Origin: Diphasiastrum complanatum
Lineage: Eukaryota > Streptophyta > Lycopodiopsida > Lycopodiales > Lycopodiaceae
NCBI GenBank assembly: GCA_029204225.1
Contig: CM055094.1
Location: forward strand, 17,848,808 to 17,912,807
Length of the DNA: 64,000 bases
Direction: 5' to 3'
In this document: positions 45,619 to 58,871 of the stretch, piece by piece
Position numbering within the stretch: position 1 is the first letter of the stretch
Layout of the letters: each line of letters opens with the position of its first letter
Translations under genes and position numbers: made by a program
The notes under the pieces: generated by a model
Seen by the model: the letters and a program-made list of their open reading frames with translations, nothing else
Told to the model about the DNA's origin: nothing
The model's database searches: none

Positions 45619-46020
45619 TGGTGGGGGATACTGTTGGAGGGTTTGCGGATCCCAAGGCAACCCTAGCCCTAGTTAATAAGTGAGAGGGAGTTGGCACCCT
45701 ACGTGTGTAAGTCCAACCCGATGATCACATAGTTATTTGATTACTTACAAGTCAATAAAAGGACTTTAGGCCTTTTTGCGGGACTTTTAATGTCGCAGGA
45801 CCTAAATGTCAAGTTAGTGAATAAAGTTGGGTTTCCCTCCAATTTGGATGGTTCCCACACTTTTTTTTAATTTGAATAATTAGGGAGGCAGAAATGGACC
45901 AATAGGATTCAGAGGCCAAGGTCCTCCTCTCTACTATAAAAAGGGACCAGCTCGAGTTCCTACACATGCTTATTTCTTCATTTCAATAAAGCAAATTGGT
46001 TCTCTTGTGAAATGGATTTA
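45619..46020 (+). mobile_element. Polypurine tract and 3' LTR with promoter and poly(A) signal
   Basis: The tract ggtgggggata (45620-45630) is followed by TGTTGGAGGG at 45632, a common plant LTR start. The LTR contains a TATA box, ctataaaaaggg (~45934-45945), and a poly(A) signal, aataaa (45985-45990), at the spacing expected for U3/R/U5. The right end is cut off near 46030, where copia pol sequence begins. Confidence 0.75.
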
Positions 46021-46029
46021 TGAATGTCC

Positions 46030-46215
46030 TTGCTCTCTATGTTGTCGCAAGTTGCTGATATATTTACTAAAGCTTTAAGTAAAGAAAAATTTGAAACTTC
46101 TAGAGCCAAACTTGGCTTAGATCTGGTTATATAAAAAGCCTTTACTTATGATACTATTATGGAGGTATATTCCATGTATAGAGTAAACTTTAAAATAAAG
46201 AGAGACGTTGATCAT
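46030..46215 (+). pseudogene. 3' end of a Ty1/copia pol (RNase H tail)
   Basis: The translation SQVADIFTKALSKEKFETSR followed by KLGL is the conserved C-terminus of plant copia polyproteins. It is followed by a short untranslated tail with a purine run, gagggagagag (~46219). Only ~35 codons are present. It was inserted into, or joined to, the LTR on its left. Confidence 0.8.
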
Positions 46216-48150
46216 TGAGGGAGAGAGTTAAAATAGCAATGATCGACTTATACAGTGCTTTCTAATTTCAACAGCACCACATGTGCTCAGTTCTAGAATT
46301 CTCTGGTCGTCCTTCTTTTACGAGCCTGTCTTGTCTTATTGCACTTGACGTTGTGCTGTGGTGATTGATTCGGTTGGGTTTTTAAACTGCATTCTCAACT
46401 GAAACCGTGATTTCTTTCTGTATATATGTATATACTCTTCAGGAAATAGGTAATATGTTTCTTGGTTTTACGTAAGCAATTCATATCCATGCTTTCCCAA
46501 GAAAGTATATCCTCCCGTCTCCTCCTTGCAAAAAAAATTTCCAACCCACACATTTTTGACATCTATTTTTTCTTCTCATTGAATATTCTTCTTATTCCAA
46601 TACGCACTTAGTGTACTTACAAATTTATCTAACTTTTTTTACACCGCTTTGTTTGATGTTCACCTGCCTATTATTTTCTCTAGTGTTTTTTCCACTTGTC
46701 TTTCCACCATGTTCTGCGAGGGGGAGAGACAAGGAGAAATCCTTGTGCTTCAAGAATCACGAATCAACTCCAGACATACTTCGACAAGTTTCTACAACAA
46801 TCATGGAGTCATGGTTAATGAGAATTTCGACTAACAGCTGAACCGTAAGCAAATCGTAGAAACCGCATTAGTCGAGAGCAGAACACTGCAAACCACCGCA
46901 TTAGCTGAGAGCAGTTGACCGTAGAAGACCGTAGGCCACCCCAAGATACCATAACAACCGAGAGTAGATCAATTGAAGTCCCAATCAACCAGGAGCATCA
47001 TCGACGACAAGGTGGGAGGCTACTAGGAGAGATAACAAGGGACCAGCAGCAAACTGTTGCTTGGTATTGCTCTTAATGGCTCATTCGAACTCACCAAAAA
47101 CAGTCTTGAACCAATTATACATACCTGATGGAGGCAGATCACACAACCCAAGAGTAAGAAGAGCCCGTTATCCAACGTTCCAATGGCACATTTTTTTATG
47201 TAGCAGCGCAGCAGTAACAATAACGCACCCTCCTTCGCACCAGTGCATTGCAATAGAGCCCAACCTGAAACTGAAGGACGATACAAACTCGTGACTTGGG
47301 GTATCCTTCAAGGGCATGCAAGTTCTCCTTCCACGCATGAGGTACACCATTAATTTTGATATCATTCCTGCAAGTAGGAGATAGATATGGAAGGGACCAT
47401 CACTTTGTTAATCCTTATAGTTGGAAATGAGTAGTAGTATGTGTGAATTCTAAATTTATATGATATGATGTTGGTTTGTCGAATGTCGTTGACATGGCTA
47501 GCTTAGCGTAACTCAGATTTGGCTTGGTCCCATTTTTAATGAGTGTTGTTAATTTGGTATGTATTTGCCTAATGATGATCTTGTTAACTAGCATGCTAAT
47601 CGTATTTTCTCACATTAGGCTCATCGATGGTTGAAAGCTTTACGTGTATGATGCTTAGGTTGCAAAATCCCATTTGACATTGTACTTGGTAGTGAGCCAA
47701 TTTTTGCCTACTTGAGTCACTAGCTCGACCTCTTTGAAACAGAAGAGCGGGCCATCACCGCACATGGTTGAAATACACCACCTCGGTTAGAGGTCAGCAT
47801 AGTCACCTCTAACGTTGGAACTGATACCTAGGCTTGACGTTTGGCAAAGTACCACTGCCTATCAAACAAGGCGGCACATATGATTGGCACCCTCACACTG
47901 CACAGAACTAATTATGATATTATAGCATAGTCATTTGCTGACTGTCTGCTTATTTCACCATGATCAGTTGAACATTCTAGTGACGCATTCCAAGTAAATA
48001 ACTAGCAATAGACAATGACTCATGATTGCTAATTGAGTACTCCTATGAAACTCCCTATGACATTTGTAAGTAGTTACACTCGTGTGACCTCTAGCCGTGA
48101 ATCTTGACCATTGTGAAGTACCAAAGATGTTGGCATAGGCAATACAACCC
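46216..48150. other. Spacer, probably copia LTR remains and unknown sequence
   Basis: The first few hundred bases may be the LTR of the copia fragment on the left, with a tata-rich patch near 46425. Beyond ~46600 I see no recognisable gene; the ORFs present are short and lack motifs. Confidence 0.35.
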
Positions 48151-48185
48151 CGAATTGTACCCTAAGTTATAGATATGATCCCATC

Positions 48186-51100
48186 TTGACAAAAGTAGGT
48201 GCCTCTAGAGATTTAGGATGGGGGATGCGCCGAACAGCTCCTTTCCTCATGAGGGGTTGGACCTTGAACATAATGGATGAGAATCAGTTCCACCCTACAT
48301 TAGGAGATGTCTGTCAATTGATCCGGGAAGGGGCCACACACTATTATTCCTATACCCCGACACTCCACCCTCACGTACAGGTAGGAGACACTATATTTAG
48401 GATACAACATTACGGGGGCTATAGTTATTTCAAAACCTATGAGCTCATTATCGATGGGCTCTGGCATCTAACTCACGCCGTTTCCACCGACTACACATGA
48501 CCCATCCAACCTTTCATACCATTTATATCGCCAGTGCAGTCACCCGGACCAGTTGGTAGTACCAATAGACCTCCAGAATTGGATCCACCAGAAACAGAGA
48601 GGGTCGAAGACAGTAGTGACGACCCTGCTATGGACTTCTACATATAGGGGTGGACGATCTAGAGGACGAGAAGTCTAGGCCTCAAGATTGATAGGATTGA
48701 GATCGTAGTTACACCTCCTCACAGCCGTGCCTCTAGGGGTCTGGAAAACCATTATTGGCTGGGGAGCACGGGGTGGTTGAGATGGCCCTCAAGATTGGAA
48801 GCAGCATTTCCCAATCACTCATGTAAGGGAAGTGTGGGCCCTTCCCCTGTAGGGCTTCCTGGCGAGACCAATCCCCCGTCGGGAAATTCTCCTATCATTG
48901 GTGCGTCTGCCTGGAGTTAGACCTTTATCATAGGATGTTGATCGATGAGCCAAGTGTCAGTTATTGTGTAGTTTCACCTGCCAGATGCCTAGTGCATGAT
49001 GGGAGTCATTGCGACACCAGCGATTGAGTTGAAAGCCCGGGCCCTGATGTCAAAATCATCATCTGAGGCCCCAACCACACCAGCATCCCAGAAGAATAGA
49101 ATCTAGTATGAACCCCCATGAAGACCGTGCAAGGGAATGAAGGGTTTAGGATCAGACAAATTAATGACCAGGTGGAACTAGTTTAAACAAATGCAGCGGA
49201 AGGCTGGATGACTTATGGGGTGATTTGGGAGAATCATGAGACCCACGTACCACGCCAATTGATTGCTATTCGTCGAAAGACAAAGTACCCCCCTAGGTAA
49301 GACAAAATAGGGTTACCACAGAAAACTAGAGCAAAGGGAACACCCCCCAGAGAGACATCAGAACCCAAGAAGAGACGACTAGGAGCTAGGAGGAACAATT
49401 GAGAGACCCAATCCCCATTGCTTAGAGAATCCAATGGCGAGCCAAGCCAACCTATGATGAATCCTAATGACCCACCAGAAAACATTGCAGAGATACCAGA
49501 ACTTGAACCGATAGAGGAAATCAATGCACCATTAGATGATATCGCACCCATTGTCGTAGGAATGGCAAGACGTCCGACCGAACCAATTGTGGTACCTCCG
49601 ACCGTGGGGGCACTATCCAAATTAAGCAGATCTACACCAAAATTCCATGGGACCCCCTCTGAAAGTGCCGAGGGACACATAGATGCCTTTTGGACAGCAT
49701 GCTTCATAAGCCACATCATGGACCCACATCATGAGATGATGTTTTTCGCAACTACCTTAACAGAGCCGCCAGACGATGGTATTATAGCTTGCAATGAGGG
49801 ACGATCCACACCATTGATGAGTTCCATAGACTCTTCCTGATCGAGTATGCCCCCCACCGTATGACTGATGATTACTGTTCACCCTAACCTCTCTACAACA
49901 AGGAGGAAATGAGAGTATTAGGTAGTATCGGCGCCGATTGATAGAATTGGCACGACAAGTGGAACCCACTGTATAGCTGCCACCCCTGTTACTATTGACC
50001 TTCTTTCTGCGAGGGCTAAAAAATGACATACATATGGTTGAGAGTAACCCCCAGACATTAGTTGAGACAGTAGACAAGGCGATTGTGGTAGAAGATGCGC
50101 AGTTTGCGGTTGCCCATGCATCCCACTTATCACAGGCGATGAACAGTTTAAATTTGAGACCCGAGATGTGGAGAGGGGGACCGATCACAACTATAGGAAC
50201 CACGGATGCAGTGAATCCTCACCCCATACAGGCTATTGAACTTCACTTAGGCAGGATGGCGCAGACACAAGTTGTTAGACGACATGATCGTCGAGTCCCG
50301 GAGACAATACTAGAGCGAGGGTATGAGAGTGCCGGTTCCAATACAGAATTGGGCGATATGTGAGCAATGCTGAAGGGGTACATGGACATGATGAGTGAGA
50401 ACATCCACATGTTAGCAACCGATGTGAATTTTTTGAAACGACAATAAAATATGATAGGTCAGAGACACCCTATAGATGGTCCTAACCCATTAGTGTGTCA
50501 CCATTGTGAAGGAAATCACTTGAACCAAAATTGCCCAAACTTGATTTGTGGGTACTGCAAGAAGCCAGGGCATTTGGAGGATCGATGTTGGACTTGTAGA
50601 GAGGCTCTAAATATAGGCCCCATGAACCATAGGCTCCAAGACATAGCTGGACAATCTAGAGGCCCTCAATTTCTACAACATGGGCCCAAAATTGATCCAC
50701 GAGACAAGGGGAAAGCACGCTTAGAGGTTGATCGAGCACCCATAAACTTCATTGAGTTAGAAACAATGGACCAGACCACAACGAGGAAGGAAATCTTACT
50801 AGTGACGAGAAGTAACCTTTGAAGTGAAACCCCCCCCCCCCCCAAAACTATACCCCTGCAAATAGACAAACCAACAACCATTGACCAAGGGTTGATCAAG
50901 CCAAGGGTAGAAGCTGCAGCACCTAGGGAACGGGGGGGAGGTGAGCGCCTTAGAAGGGAGATGACACCCCATAACCTTAGGATCGAAAAAGACTGGAAAA
51001 GAAAAAATTGGGATAGGGGCAAAGAGAGCAAGGGATACAACACGCAAAATTTGTAGAAATCTTGACGTGAACCCGAGAATAGGAAATATCGATCTAACCC

Positions 51101-52076
51101 AGAAATTGGAAAATATGAAGCTAGAAATAGGACCGTGGCAATTGGTCTAACTGTAACCCACCATTAAGCACACCATCCGATGCATGATCAAATCTAGACC
51201 ATTGGAACCCCCTACAGTTGGACACATCGAAGTAGAAATCGTAGACCGCTATTGCCCTAAGGTAGATGTACTAATTCATGGCCTGGTGATGAAAGGAGCC
51301 ATAGTCGATGCTGGATCTACCGTAAACATTATTAGCCTAGATCTTGCTGACAGATTGGGATTCACACTAGAACCAGCCACGTTGACCGCCCTCAAACTGG
51401 CCAACAATTCAGTGATAAAACCAGAAGAAGAGTTTAAGAGTGTACCAATCACTGTAGCCGATAGAACCATCCAGGTAGATTTCTATATTGTTAGGCCGAC
51501 CATGGCTCAGATTGAGCAATTGTATCGTAGACATCCCAACAGGAGTACTCATCTTTGGATGGGGTCGTGAGCACGTTGTAGTAGATGGCTACCCAGAAGC
51601 CCCCCAGTCAGAAAGAGCCCTCATACCCAAATCAGAATGAGAAGAGATATCAAGTAGCGAGGAGGATTCCGAGTCTAGCACCAGTGACGATGAGCCCGAT
51701 GGAAGACAAGTACTAGGCATAGAGTGGAACTCCCCAGAAGAGCGACCTTTCAAGGTGAGGGATGTTGACATCTGCCTAATACACCTAGGAAGCCTAGAAG
51801 ACCCGAAAGACATCAAAGTAGGGGCCTCGTTGACCAAAGACGATAGAGATAAATACGAACGGTTGTGCAAGAAGTATCAGCACATCTTCACTTGGGAATA
51901 TGGGGATCTGAGGGGCATTCCCCCAGATCTAGTAAAACACAACATACCACTGAAGGAGGGGGCCAAGCCAGTACGCCAAAAACAATGACGCTTACCCTAC
52001 CACTTGAAGGAAAGGGTCTATAAAGAGTTAGAATGACTTAGACAGGCATGGCTATTATTTCCTGTTGAAAACACCT
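48186..52076 (+). pseudogene. Ty3/gypsy gag-protease-RT start, truncated
   Basis: An unrecognised N-terminal ORF (48186-48500) is followed by a gag capsid region (49418-49840; LSRSTPKFHGTPSESAEGHI, MMFFATTL). Two CCHC zinc knuckles follow at 50490-50590 (CHHCEGNHLNQNC and CGYCKKPGHLEDRC). Next is a retropepsin at 51184-51570 with the active-site DAGSTVNII (DAG instead of the usual DTG/DSG). The pre-RT linker is at 51755-51988 (YQHIFTWEYGDLRGIPPDLV). Homology stops at ~52076, a few bases before the 5' end of the next gypsy element. Frameshifts split gag. It is a different family from the gypsy at 53372-56802, since the protein sequences are not alike. Confidence 0.85.
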
Positions 52077-52079
52077 AGT

Positions 52080-52316
52080 TGTTATGATCCTTTGCCTCAT
52101 CAAAGGTTGATGGCTCTCGACACTTCAAAATGTCACTCATTAGGGCATAGTTCACATGATAGCGATTGGGATCCTTGGAGGCTTGCAGATCCTTACTTGC
52201 AGGTGGAGGCATCCTAGCTTGGAGTTGGGAAGCATCTTGAAGCTTGCAGGTTGCTTGGAGGACATTTGGAGGCTCTACCTTGGATTTGGAGGACTTCCTC
52301 ACTTCTACTTGTAAAG
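52080..52316 (+). mobile_element. Partial 5' LTR of the right-hand gypsy element
   Basis: The sequence starts tgttatgatcc at ~52080 and runs to the PBS at 52317, about 240 bp. That is short for a gypsy LTR and lacks a clear TATA box, so it is probably only part of the LTR. A minus-strand ORF across it is spurious. Confidence 0.5.
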
Positions 52317-52328
52317 TGGTATCAGAGC
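52317..52328 (+). other. Primer binding site
   Basis: The sequence tggtatcagagc is complementary to initiator tRNA-Met. It begins the internal region of the gypsy element whose gag starts at 53372. The 1-kb leader between them (52329-53371) is T-rich and carries imperfect repeats of the phrase cagatctgtaaatctgaaaat. Confidence 0.9.
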
Positions 52329-53371
52329 TAGACAAAGGATGGTAACCTTTCTAACCTTCTTCAAGTTCTATTAAGATCACCAACTAATTTTTTTTTGGGG
52401 GAAGATTATAGGCTTTTCTAGTTGTAGGAAGCTTGTAGTTGAAGTACCCAATCAATCTAGTTCTCTTTGGAAGAGAGTAGTGATGCTTATAGAATTGTTT
52501 AGGGGCTGATTTTTGATAATGTTAGAGAAGTTTTAAAGTGGGCTTTGGGTTTTTAAAAGTTTTGAAAAAAAGATTTGTGGGATAGGTAGAGGAAGTCTTC
52601 CTCTACATACACAAACTTTTTTTTGGCAAAAAGATTGATTCTAGCTATGTGTTTTGATCAAAACTAGTGTTTTTTTTGCATGAATGAAGTGTTTGAAATT
52701 CTGATTTTCATTTTGAAGTTTTGTTTCTCAGATCTGTAAATCTGAAAATCAGATCTGAAAAGTGAAGTTTTCATTCAAACTTCATTAGTTACACATTTCT
52801 ATCTCCTAGTTTCATGAAGATGACAATGTAGGAAGGGAATGGTAGTGTAACTTTGTGCATAAAACAAGTTTTGAAATTCTGTTTTTTGTCATTTTGAAGT
52901 TTTGATTTTCAGACCTGTAAATCTGAAAATCAGATCTGAAAATTGAAGTTTTCATAAAGCTTCATTAGTTATCCATTTCTAGACACTAGTTTCTTGGTTT
53001 TGGAAATCTAGAATAGTAAGAAATGTGAAAACTTTGGTTGCTTTTGAAATGACAAATAGAATTGGAATGGGAATGGACTGAGAACTTTATGTAAACATTA
53101 GCTTGGATTAGTTGATTGAAGTTTACATAAAGATTTGGTTTTCATTTTTGCTTTTGATTAAGGCAAATGTAGCTTGTTGTTGTTTTCCTCTTAAGCTTGG
53201 ATTAAGCTTGCAAATAGTAGGCTTGGATTGAGCTTACAAACAATAAGATTGAATGATTAGAAGTAAATGCTTTTTATTTGCATTGGATGTAACAATTGAA
53301 GCATTTCTATCATTCTAATTTGAGCACTTGTTGTTGTATTTGCATAATAGGAAAACACACAAGCAACCCCA

Positions 53372-56300
53372 ATGGATCAAACCAATGAAAACCCAACATT
53401 TGATCTATCAAACCCATCCAATGTGGCACAAGCTCTTGAACTATTATACCAACAAATTCAAGCCACTAATAAGCAACTTCTTGAAACTGATCAAAGAAAC
53501 CAAGACTTAGAGTCTAGGTTAGCCAATCAAAAGAAACATGTAGTTCCACCTCCTGTAAAAGTGTTTAAGGGGGAGAAGAAGGATAGGAACTTACAAGTGG
53601 TAAGTTCTTGGCTGAATGTTTGGAACAAATACTTGCCATGAACCAATTCCCTGAATCCGAGAAGTTATCCACTGTCACTATGTTCCTTGAAGGAAGAGCC
53701 TTAGTTTGGTGGGATGACTTAGTTGCAAAGGGCAATCAACCTTGTACATGGGATGAATTTTGCAAGCTTTTTAGGGATTATTTTCTACCACTTTTAGATA
53801 ACTATGAACACTTCCAAGAGTTGAGTCATCTAACCATGAATAAAGGTTTGGAACAGTTTATTCAAGATTTTCATGAGTACCTAAATCCACTTTATAGTGA
53901 TATTCCGCCTAAGGTACAAATGTTAATGTTTATTGATGGGTTACCAAAAGATTATCAAGTAGATGTTCGTAGGAACCATCCAAAAACCCTAGAAGATGCT
54001 ATTAGGGCTGCAAAATACTTTGATGACACACCTAAGCCACCTAGGGGTCAACAGCCTAATGAGCAGAAAAAAGGTTTTCAATTTAAGAGGAAGGATAGAG
54101 AAGTTGTTAATGAAACACATCCCAATTCCAACAATCCTAAGAAACCAAGAAAAACTTAAAAAAACATCATGGTGGCAATGATAAAGCTGAAGCTCGTAAG
54201 AAGAACTTGTGCTTCAAGTGCAATGACGAGGGTCACCTTGCACGTGATTGCGTCAAAAAACAAGCTTCAACCTCAGGTAATCTATCTCGAAGTAATGAGA
54301 TGGATGTTTGTTTCCTTAGTTCTTTTGTTTTTGGTCCTAATGACCTTATTTGCATTAAAGGTAAAGCTAATGATCAAGTTGTTAATGTTCTTTTTGACAC
54401 AGGATCCACTCATGACTTTATTAATGTAAATTTGGTGCAAACGCTAAACCTTCTTACCAAAAAAAAAGTGAGAAAAAAATATCGTGTGACAATGGCGTCG
54501 GGAAGTGATTCCGATTTGATGGATTTTATTGTTCCTGATGTTGAATTGCACATTCAGGATTACTCTGAAATACTAGAATTCCATGCTGTTCAATTAGCTA
54601 ATGTAGATATTGTTCTTGGGCAACAATGGCATTTTGATAAGAACAAATCATTGAGAATTGATTTTGTTGAAAAATCTTTATCTTTTATGCATGAGAATTC
54701 TTTAATTAAGATCAAGGCTAGTTTAAGCGTTGACACTAAAAATGTTAACCCTTATTCTAAACAAGAACTTAATTCTATTATGAAGAATTCTGATTTTAAA
54801 GTTTATTTATGTTTTCATAATGATATCATTTGCTCCAATGATGAAGAACTTAACATAAATGCCATGAATATACCCAGTGAGAACACTACAAAATTTGAAG
54901 CCTATAATGAACTTAGGCAGGAATTCAATGATGTTTTTTTAGACCTTCCTATAGGTTTACCACCAGAAAGGACAGTTGATCATAAAATTGACCTAATACC
55001 TGGAGCAATTCCAATTGCACAGCGTCCTTATAGGATGAGTGCATCAGAAGAGGCTGAGTAAATAGGCAATCACATGATTGCCTGAAAAAGGGGTGGGTAC
55101 AACCTAGTAAGTCTCCTTGGGCATCACCAGTGGTTCTGGTGGCCGAGAAGGATGGGACTATAAGGTTTTGCGTCGACTATAAGAAATTGAACAAGGTAAC
55201 CGTTAAGAATAGATATCCACTGCCGCGGATGGATGATCTAATAGACTATCTTGGTGGTGCTGGGTACTTTACCACGATAGATTTAAGATCGGGCTACCAT
55301 CAGATACGCATTAAGGCATAAGATATATCAAAAACCGGGTTTTGAACTCGCTTTGGTCACTACGAATTTTTGGTGTTGCCTTTTGGTTTGACCAATGCAC
55401 CCGCAACTTTCCAACAAATGATGAACGATTTGTTCAGGCCATATTTGGGAAGATTCGTAGTGGTATTCTTAGATGATATCCTAGTGTTCAGTAAGACTTT
55501 GGCGGAACATAAAGAGCATCTTAGGATTGTCTTGGACATGCTAAGAAGGGAAAAGCTCTTTGCCAAGGAATCTAAGTGTGATTTTTTTGCTAAGGAATTG
55601 TCCTACTTGGGGATAAGATTTCCGAACGGGGGGTGGAGATTGAGGCTGATCGTATCTAGAGGGTTAGTGATTGGCCTATTCTCACCACAGTTAGGGAAAT
55701 CAAGTCTTTTTTGGGGTTTGTGGGATTTCTTCGTCGGCATATTCCCCAATTTGTTCGATTAACATTTCCCCTTACCCAGGCCTTGAAAGGCTATAAGAAG
55801 CTAAGTCGGAGGGCTAAGAGTCCACTAGTGGTGTGGACGGAGGATATGAATAATTGTTTTGAGTTGCTTAAGAAAAGTGTCACTTCGGCACCAATACTAA
55901 TCATTGGCGATCCTAATAAGACTTTTGTGGTTAGGACCAATGCCAGTGATTATGCTATTGGAGCTGTTTTGATGTAGGATGGACATCCTGTGGCTTATGA
56001 AAGCAAGAAACTCAATCCTACTCAGTCTAGGTATTGTACCTATGAGAAGGAACTATTTGCAATTGTTCATTCCTTGAAAATTTGGCGACATTATTTGTAT
56101 GGAGCCAGATTTGAAGTTTTGACGGATCATCAGACTCTTCGATATTTCTGTGATGCTACAGATTTAAAGGGGAGGCAAGCTAGATGGGCTGAGATGATGC
56201 AAATATTTGACTTTTCTATACGTTATTGTAAAGGAAGTCAAAATACTCTAGCGGATGCTTTGAGTCGGTTACCGATTATTAATCAATTGTGCTTTACTGT

Positions 56301-56802
56301 TATAGAACCGGAGTTGTTTCAGTCTCTTCAAGGACTATATGAGTCCGATCCTTTTTTTGGAAAGTATTGGCAACAAGTACTTTCGGGGGTCGATTCAGGG
56401 TTGCAAGATTTCTCGAATCAGGGAAAGACTGAAACAGATTTCCTAATTCGAAACAGGATTTTGTTTCGTAAAGGAAAGGTGTGTGTACCGGAGAATGACA
56501 CTGTAAGGGTCCAAATCTTGCATGAGTGTCATGATAGTCCATGCGTAGGACATCCGGGTATACAAAGAACACTTGACTTAGTTCGAAGGCAATTTTGGTG
56601 GCCTAAGATGAAAAGTCAGGTAGAGGCCTATGTACTTAAATGTACTAAGTGCCAGTTAAATAAAGTAGAGAGGCTAAAATCTAGTGGCCTATTACATCCT
56701 TTAGATATTCCTACCGGAAAGTGAGAAAGTATATCTATGGATTTTGTGGTCGGGCTTCCACGTACAAGGAAGGGCCACGATTCGGTTTGGGTCACTGTTG
56801 AT
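53372..56802 (+). pseudogene. Ty3/gypsy gag-pol, integrase truncated (copy 2)
   Basis: In order: gag (53372-53641 and, after a frameshift, 53608-54159; GRALVWWDDLV, FCKLFRDYFLP), zinc knuckle [14 protein letters not shown] (54210-54251), retropepsin [12 protein letters not shown] (~54390), RT in pieces (55130-55762; [24 protein letters not shown]), RNase H (55870-56270) and the integrase zinc domain (56510-56660). The integrase core begins SMDFVVGLP at ~56735 and stops at ~56802 after VTVD. Lesions include a lost G near 55059, TAA 55319-55321, a CGA-to-TGA near 55354, a lost C near 55612, a CAG-to-TAG 55975-55977 and a TGA 56722-56724. The TAA and the integrase TGA are also in copy 1 (506-2426). 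No 3' LTR follows, because the element is joined to another gene's leader. Confidence 0.92.
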
Positions 56803-57135
56803 TTGTACACGTGTCATGCTAATGATTTGGCCGTTGTTTCACAATTTTTATTGCACATTACCGAAACACTTGTACGATTCAGATGCTCTGTATTAGACTA
56901 TATATATGAGTGTCGTTTTTCGAGATCAGTTTTGCATATTGAGTCCAGGAGACCAACCTGCTCCAAAATTAGTACATACAATATCGCTACCACGCGCCCA
57001 ACCGATGGTTCCATAGTCGCACTGCTCCCCTGGCGCGTAGTTCCGATATCCGGAATCGTGTACAATGCATATCCCCATCACGCGTCCAAGTTTACACCGT
57101 TTGTGTCCCCGTCCTAACCGGCGCCTCATATCGAT
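56803..57135 (+). promoter_or_regulatory. Promoter-like leader of the unknown plus-strand gene
   Basis: This is non-integrase sequence between the truncated pol and the ATG at 57136. It contains the TATA-like actatatatatgag (~56898-56910), about 230 bp before the ATG. It is nearly identical to 171-505 in reverse complement. Promoter activity is inferred from the motif and position only. Confidence 0.45.
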
Positions 57136-58717
57136 ATGGCCTCCTCTTCTGCTAGTTCGATCTATGATATAGCTCTTAGTTCTTTCCCTGTTGATGCTGA
57201 AGTTAGCGACAAACAAGCCCATTTTTTGTCCTATTTCTATTTTCAGTTTGACATAGAGAGATTTGTTATTGAGCACAGAGAAGTTTTTCCCAAACTGTAC
57301 AAGGATTTTTATGAGTGCTTGCAACAGGGTACCCTTCTGATGGACGGCCTGAGATTTGTGCATTTCACAGATTTGACTCATGCTCAGCCTAGTGCCAAGC
57401 AAAGGCATGATAGTAAGTTTACCAAACTTATCAATCTGTTTAAACGTGTCATACCCTGTGAGGAACACAATCGAGTATGTCGCTTCGTTCATGAGGGTAT
57501 GGCCTTCGTGTTTTTCTTATCTGCTATTATCCTTGACAAGGCAGAATCTTCTGGGTCGTCTATGATTGGTTTGCCTGCCCCTACTACTCGTGTGGCTTCA
57601 GAGGTTTCCATTATTGATGAGGTTTTAGGAGATGCAAAGGAGGCCAGGCAAGCACAACAATATGATCCTGCCAAGGCTCGTTCTTTGTCTATCTCTCCCT
57701 TATCTACCGCGAGCCAGATTGACCAGAGCAGAACCCTGATGGACCTCCCTATGTACCATATGGACGATATTGCATTCTTGTCCATTAGCGACATCGGAGA
57801 CGTAATGGATCTCAAAGAAGATGAGATATTATCTCTTTTGTCAAGGATTATTTCTGAATTTAGTGATTTTATTGACTTTGATGATGACGACCTCATAGAT
57901 GGCATCGACTATGAGGACCAGGAAGAATGGGCAAGTGGCACATATGCCCTTCAAAGGATATGAGGCTAATATGCCAAGTGAGGAGGAGTTTTTGGCATTT
58001 CAGAAAAGGTATCCGCCACCTCCCATATATACTATTCCAGCTGACCAGCAATCGACCATTATTGCTGGTCACAATTTAGAAGCTGCTGGTGTGATCCAAG
58101 TTGACGAGGAGGATCTGGTAAGTACACCTTCTCACAAAAATCATTTACTATTTAATGTGTAATTGATGATTGATCTGCTAGTTTGACTAACACTTGATTA
58201 TGTGTTGTAGAAAATCGTTGAAGTTGATGCCTTTGCTAGCAGGCATGGAGGATTGAGAGAAAGACAAGGCGGGAGACAGAAGGATGCCTCATTGGCTCAT
58301 TATTTGAAACATTTTGTAAATAACGAAATTTGTATTCTTCATGAAAGGTTTTTTGTGAATGCGGGAACCTTAATCATGGCCATCAAGGCCCTATCTTATT
58401 TTGCCCAAGGGCATAAATATCCAAAAAATACATATAGAATCATTTTTGTCAAAAGAGATGTTGCTCTTAAAGTGTTCAATTACGTGCCAGAAAATGTTCC
58501 TATGAGATCATCTGCTCTGGCAATTCTATCAGGATATATAGATCTGAACAAAGGCAATCCACTCGATTTTTGGATCCGTATGATAGGAAAAAGTTCCTTC
58601 ATGACCACACAACAAAAATTGTCCTTAGATACAATGAAAAAAAATGATTGTACTCTTCTCCATTTAATGTATGTAAAATTTGAGAATTTTCGATTACACG
58701 CATTTGATCTTTATTGA
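57136..58717 (+). pseudogene. Unrecognised two-exon gene, plus strand, one frameshift
   Basis: Exon 1 starts at the ATG (57136) and runs to the donor at 58116/58117 (gatctg|gtaagt). The acceptor tgttgtag at 58210 leads into exon 2, 58211-58717 (TGA). The joined frame would encode about 490 residues. A single extra G near 57928 shifts the frame in exon 1, after which codon-like sequence continues in another frame (HMPFKGYEANMPSEEEFLAF). Exon 1 has an aromatic, charged block (AHFLSYFYFQFDIERFVIEH) and an acidic Asp-rich stretch near residues 250-265. Exon 2 opens KIVEVDAFASRHGGLRERQ. There is no signal peptide or known domain that I recognise. It converges with the gene at 58872-61158, and its 5' end is duplicated at 1-170. 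It may be the second protein of a mobile element. Confidence 0.6.
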
Positions 58718-58871
58718 ATGCCATCAATGGAGAGCAGAGTCAGCGGAGGGAGGATCAGTTGAGGCCCGTTACATGGTGGTGCATCCACGAGCATCTAATT
58801 TTGGCTTATAAATTTACATGCTTTTTTGAATCTTTGATATTCAGTTGATCTTGTTGTGTATCAATTTGAGC

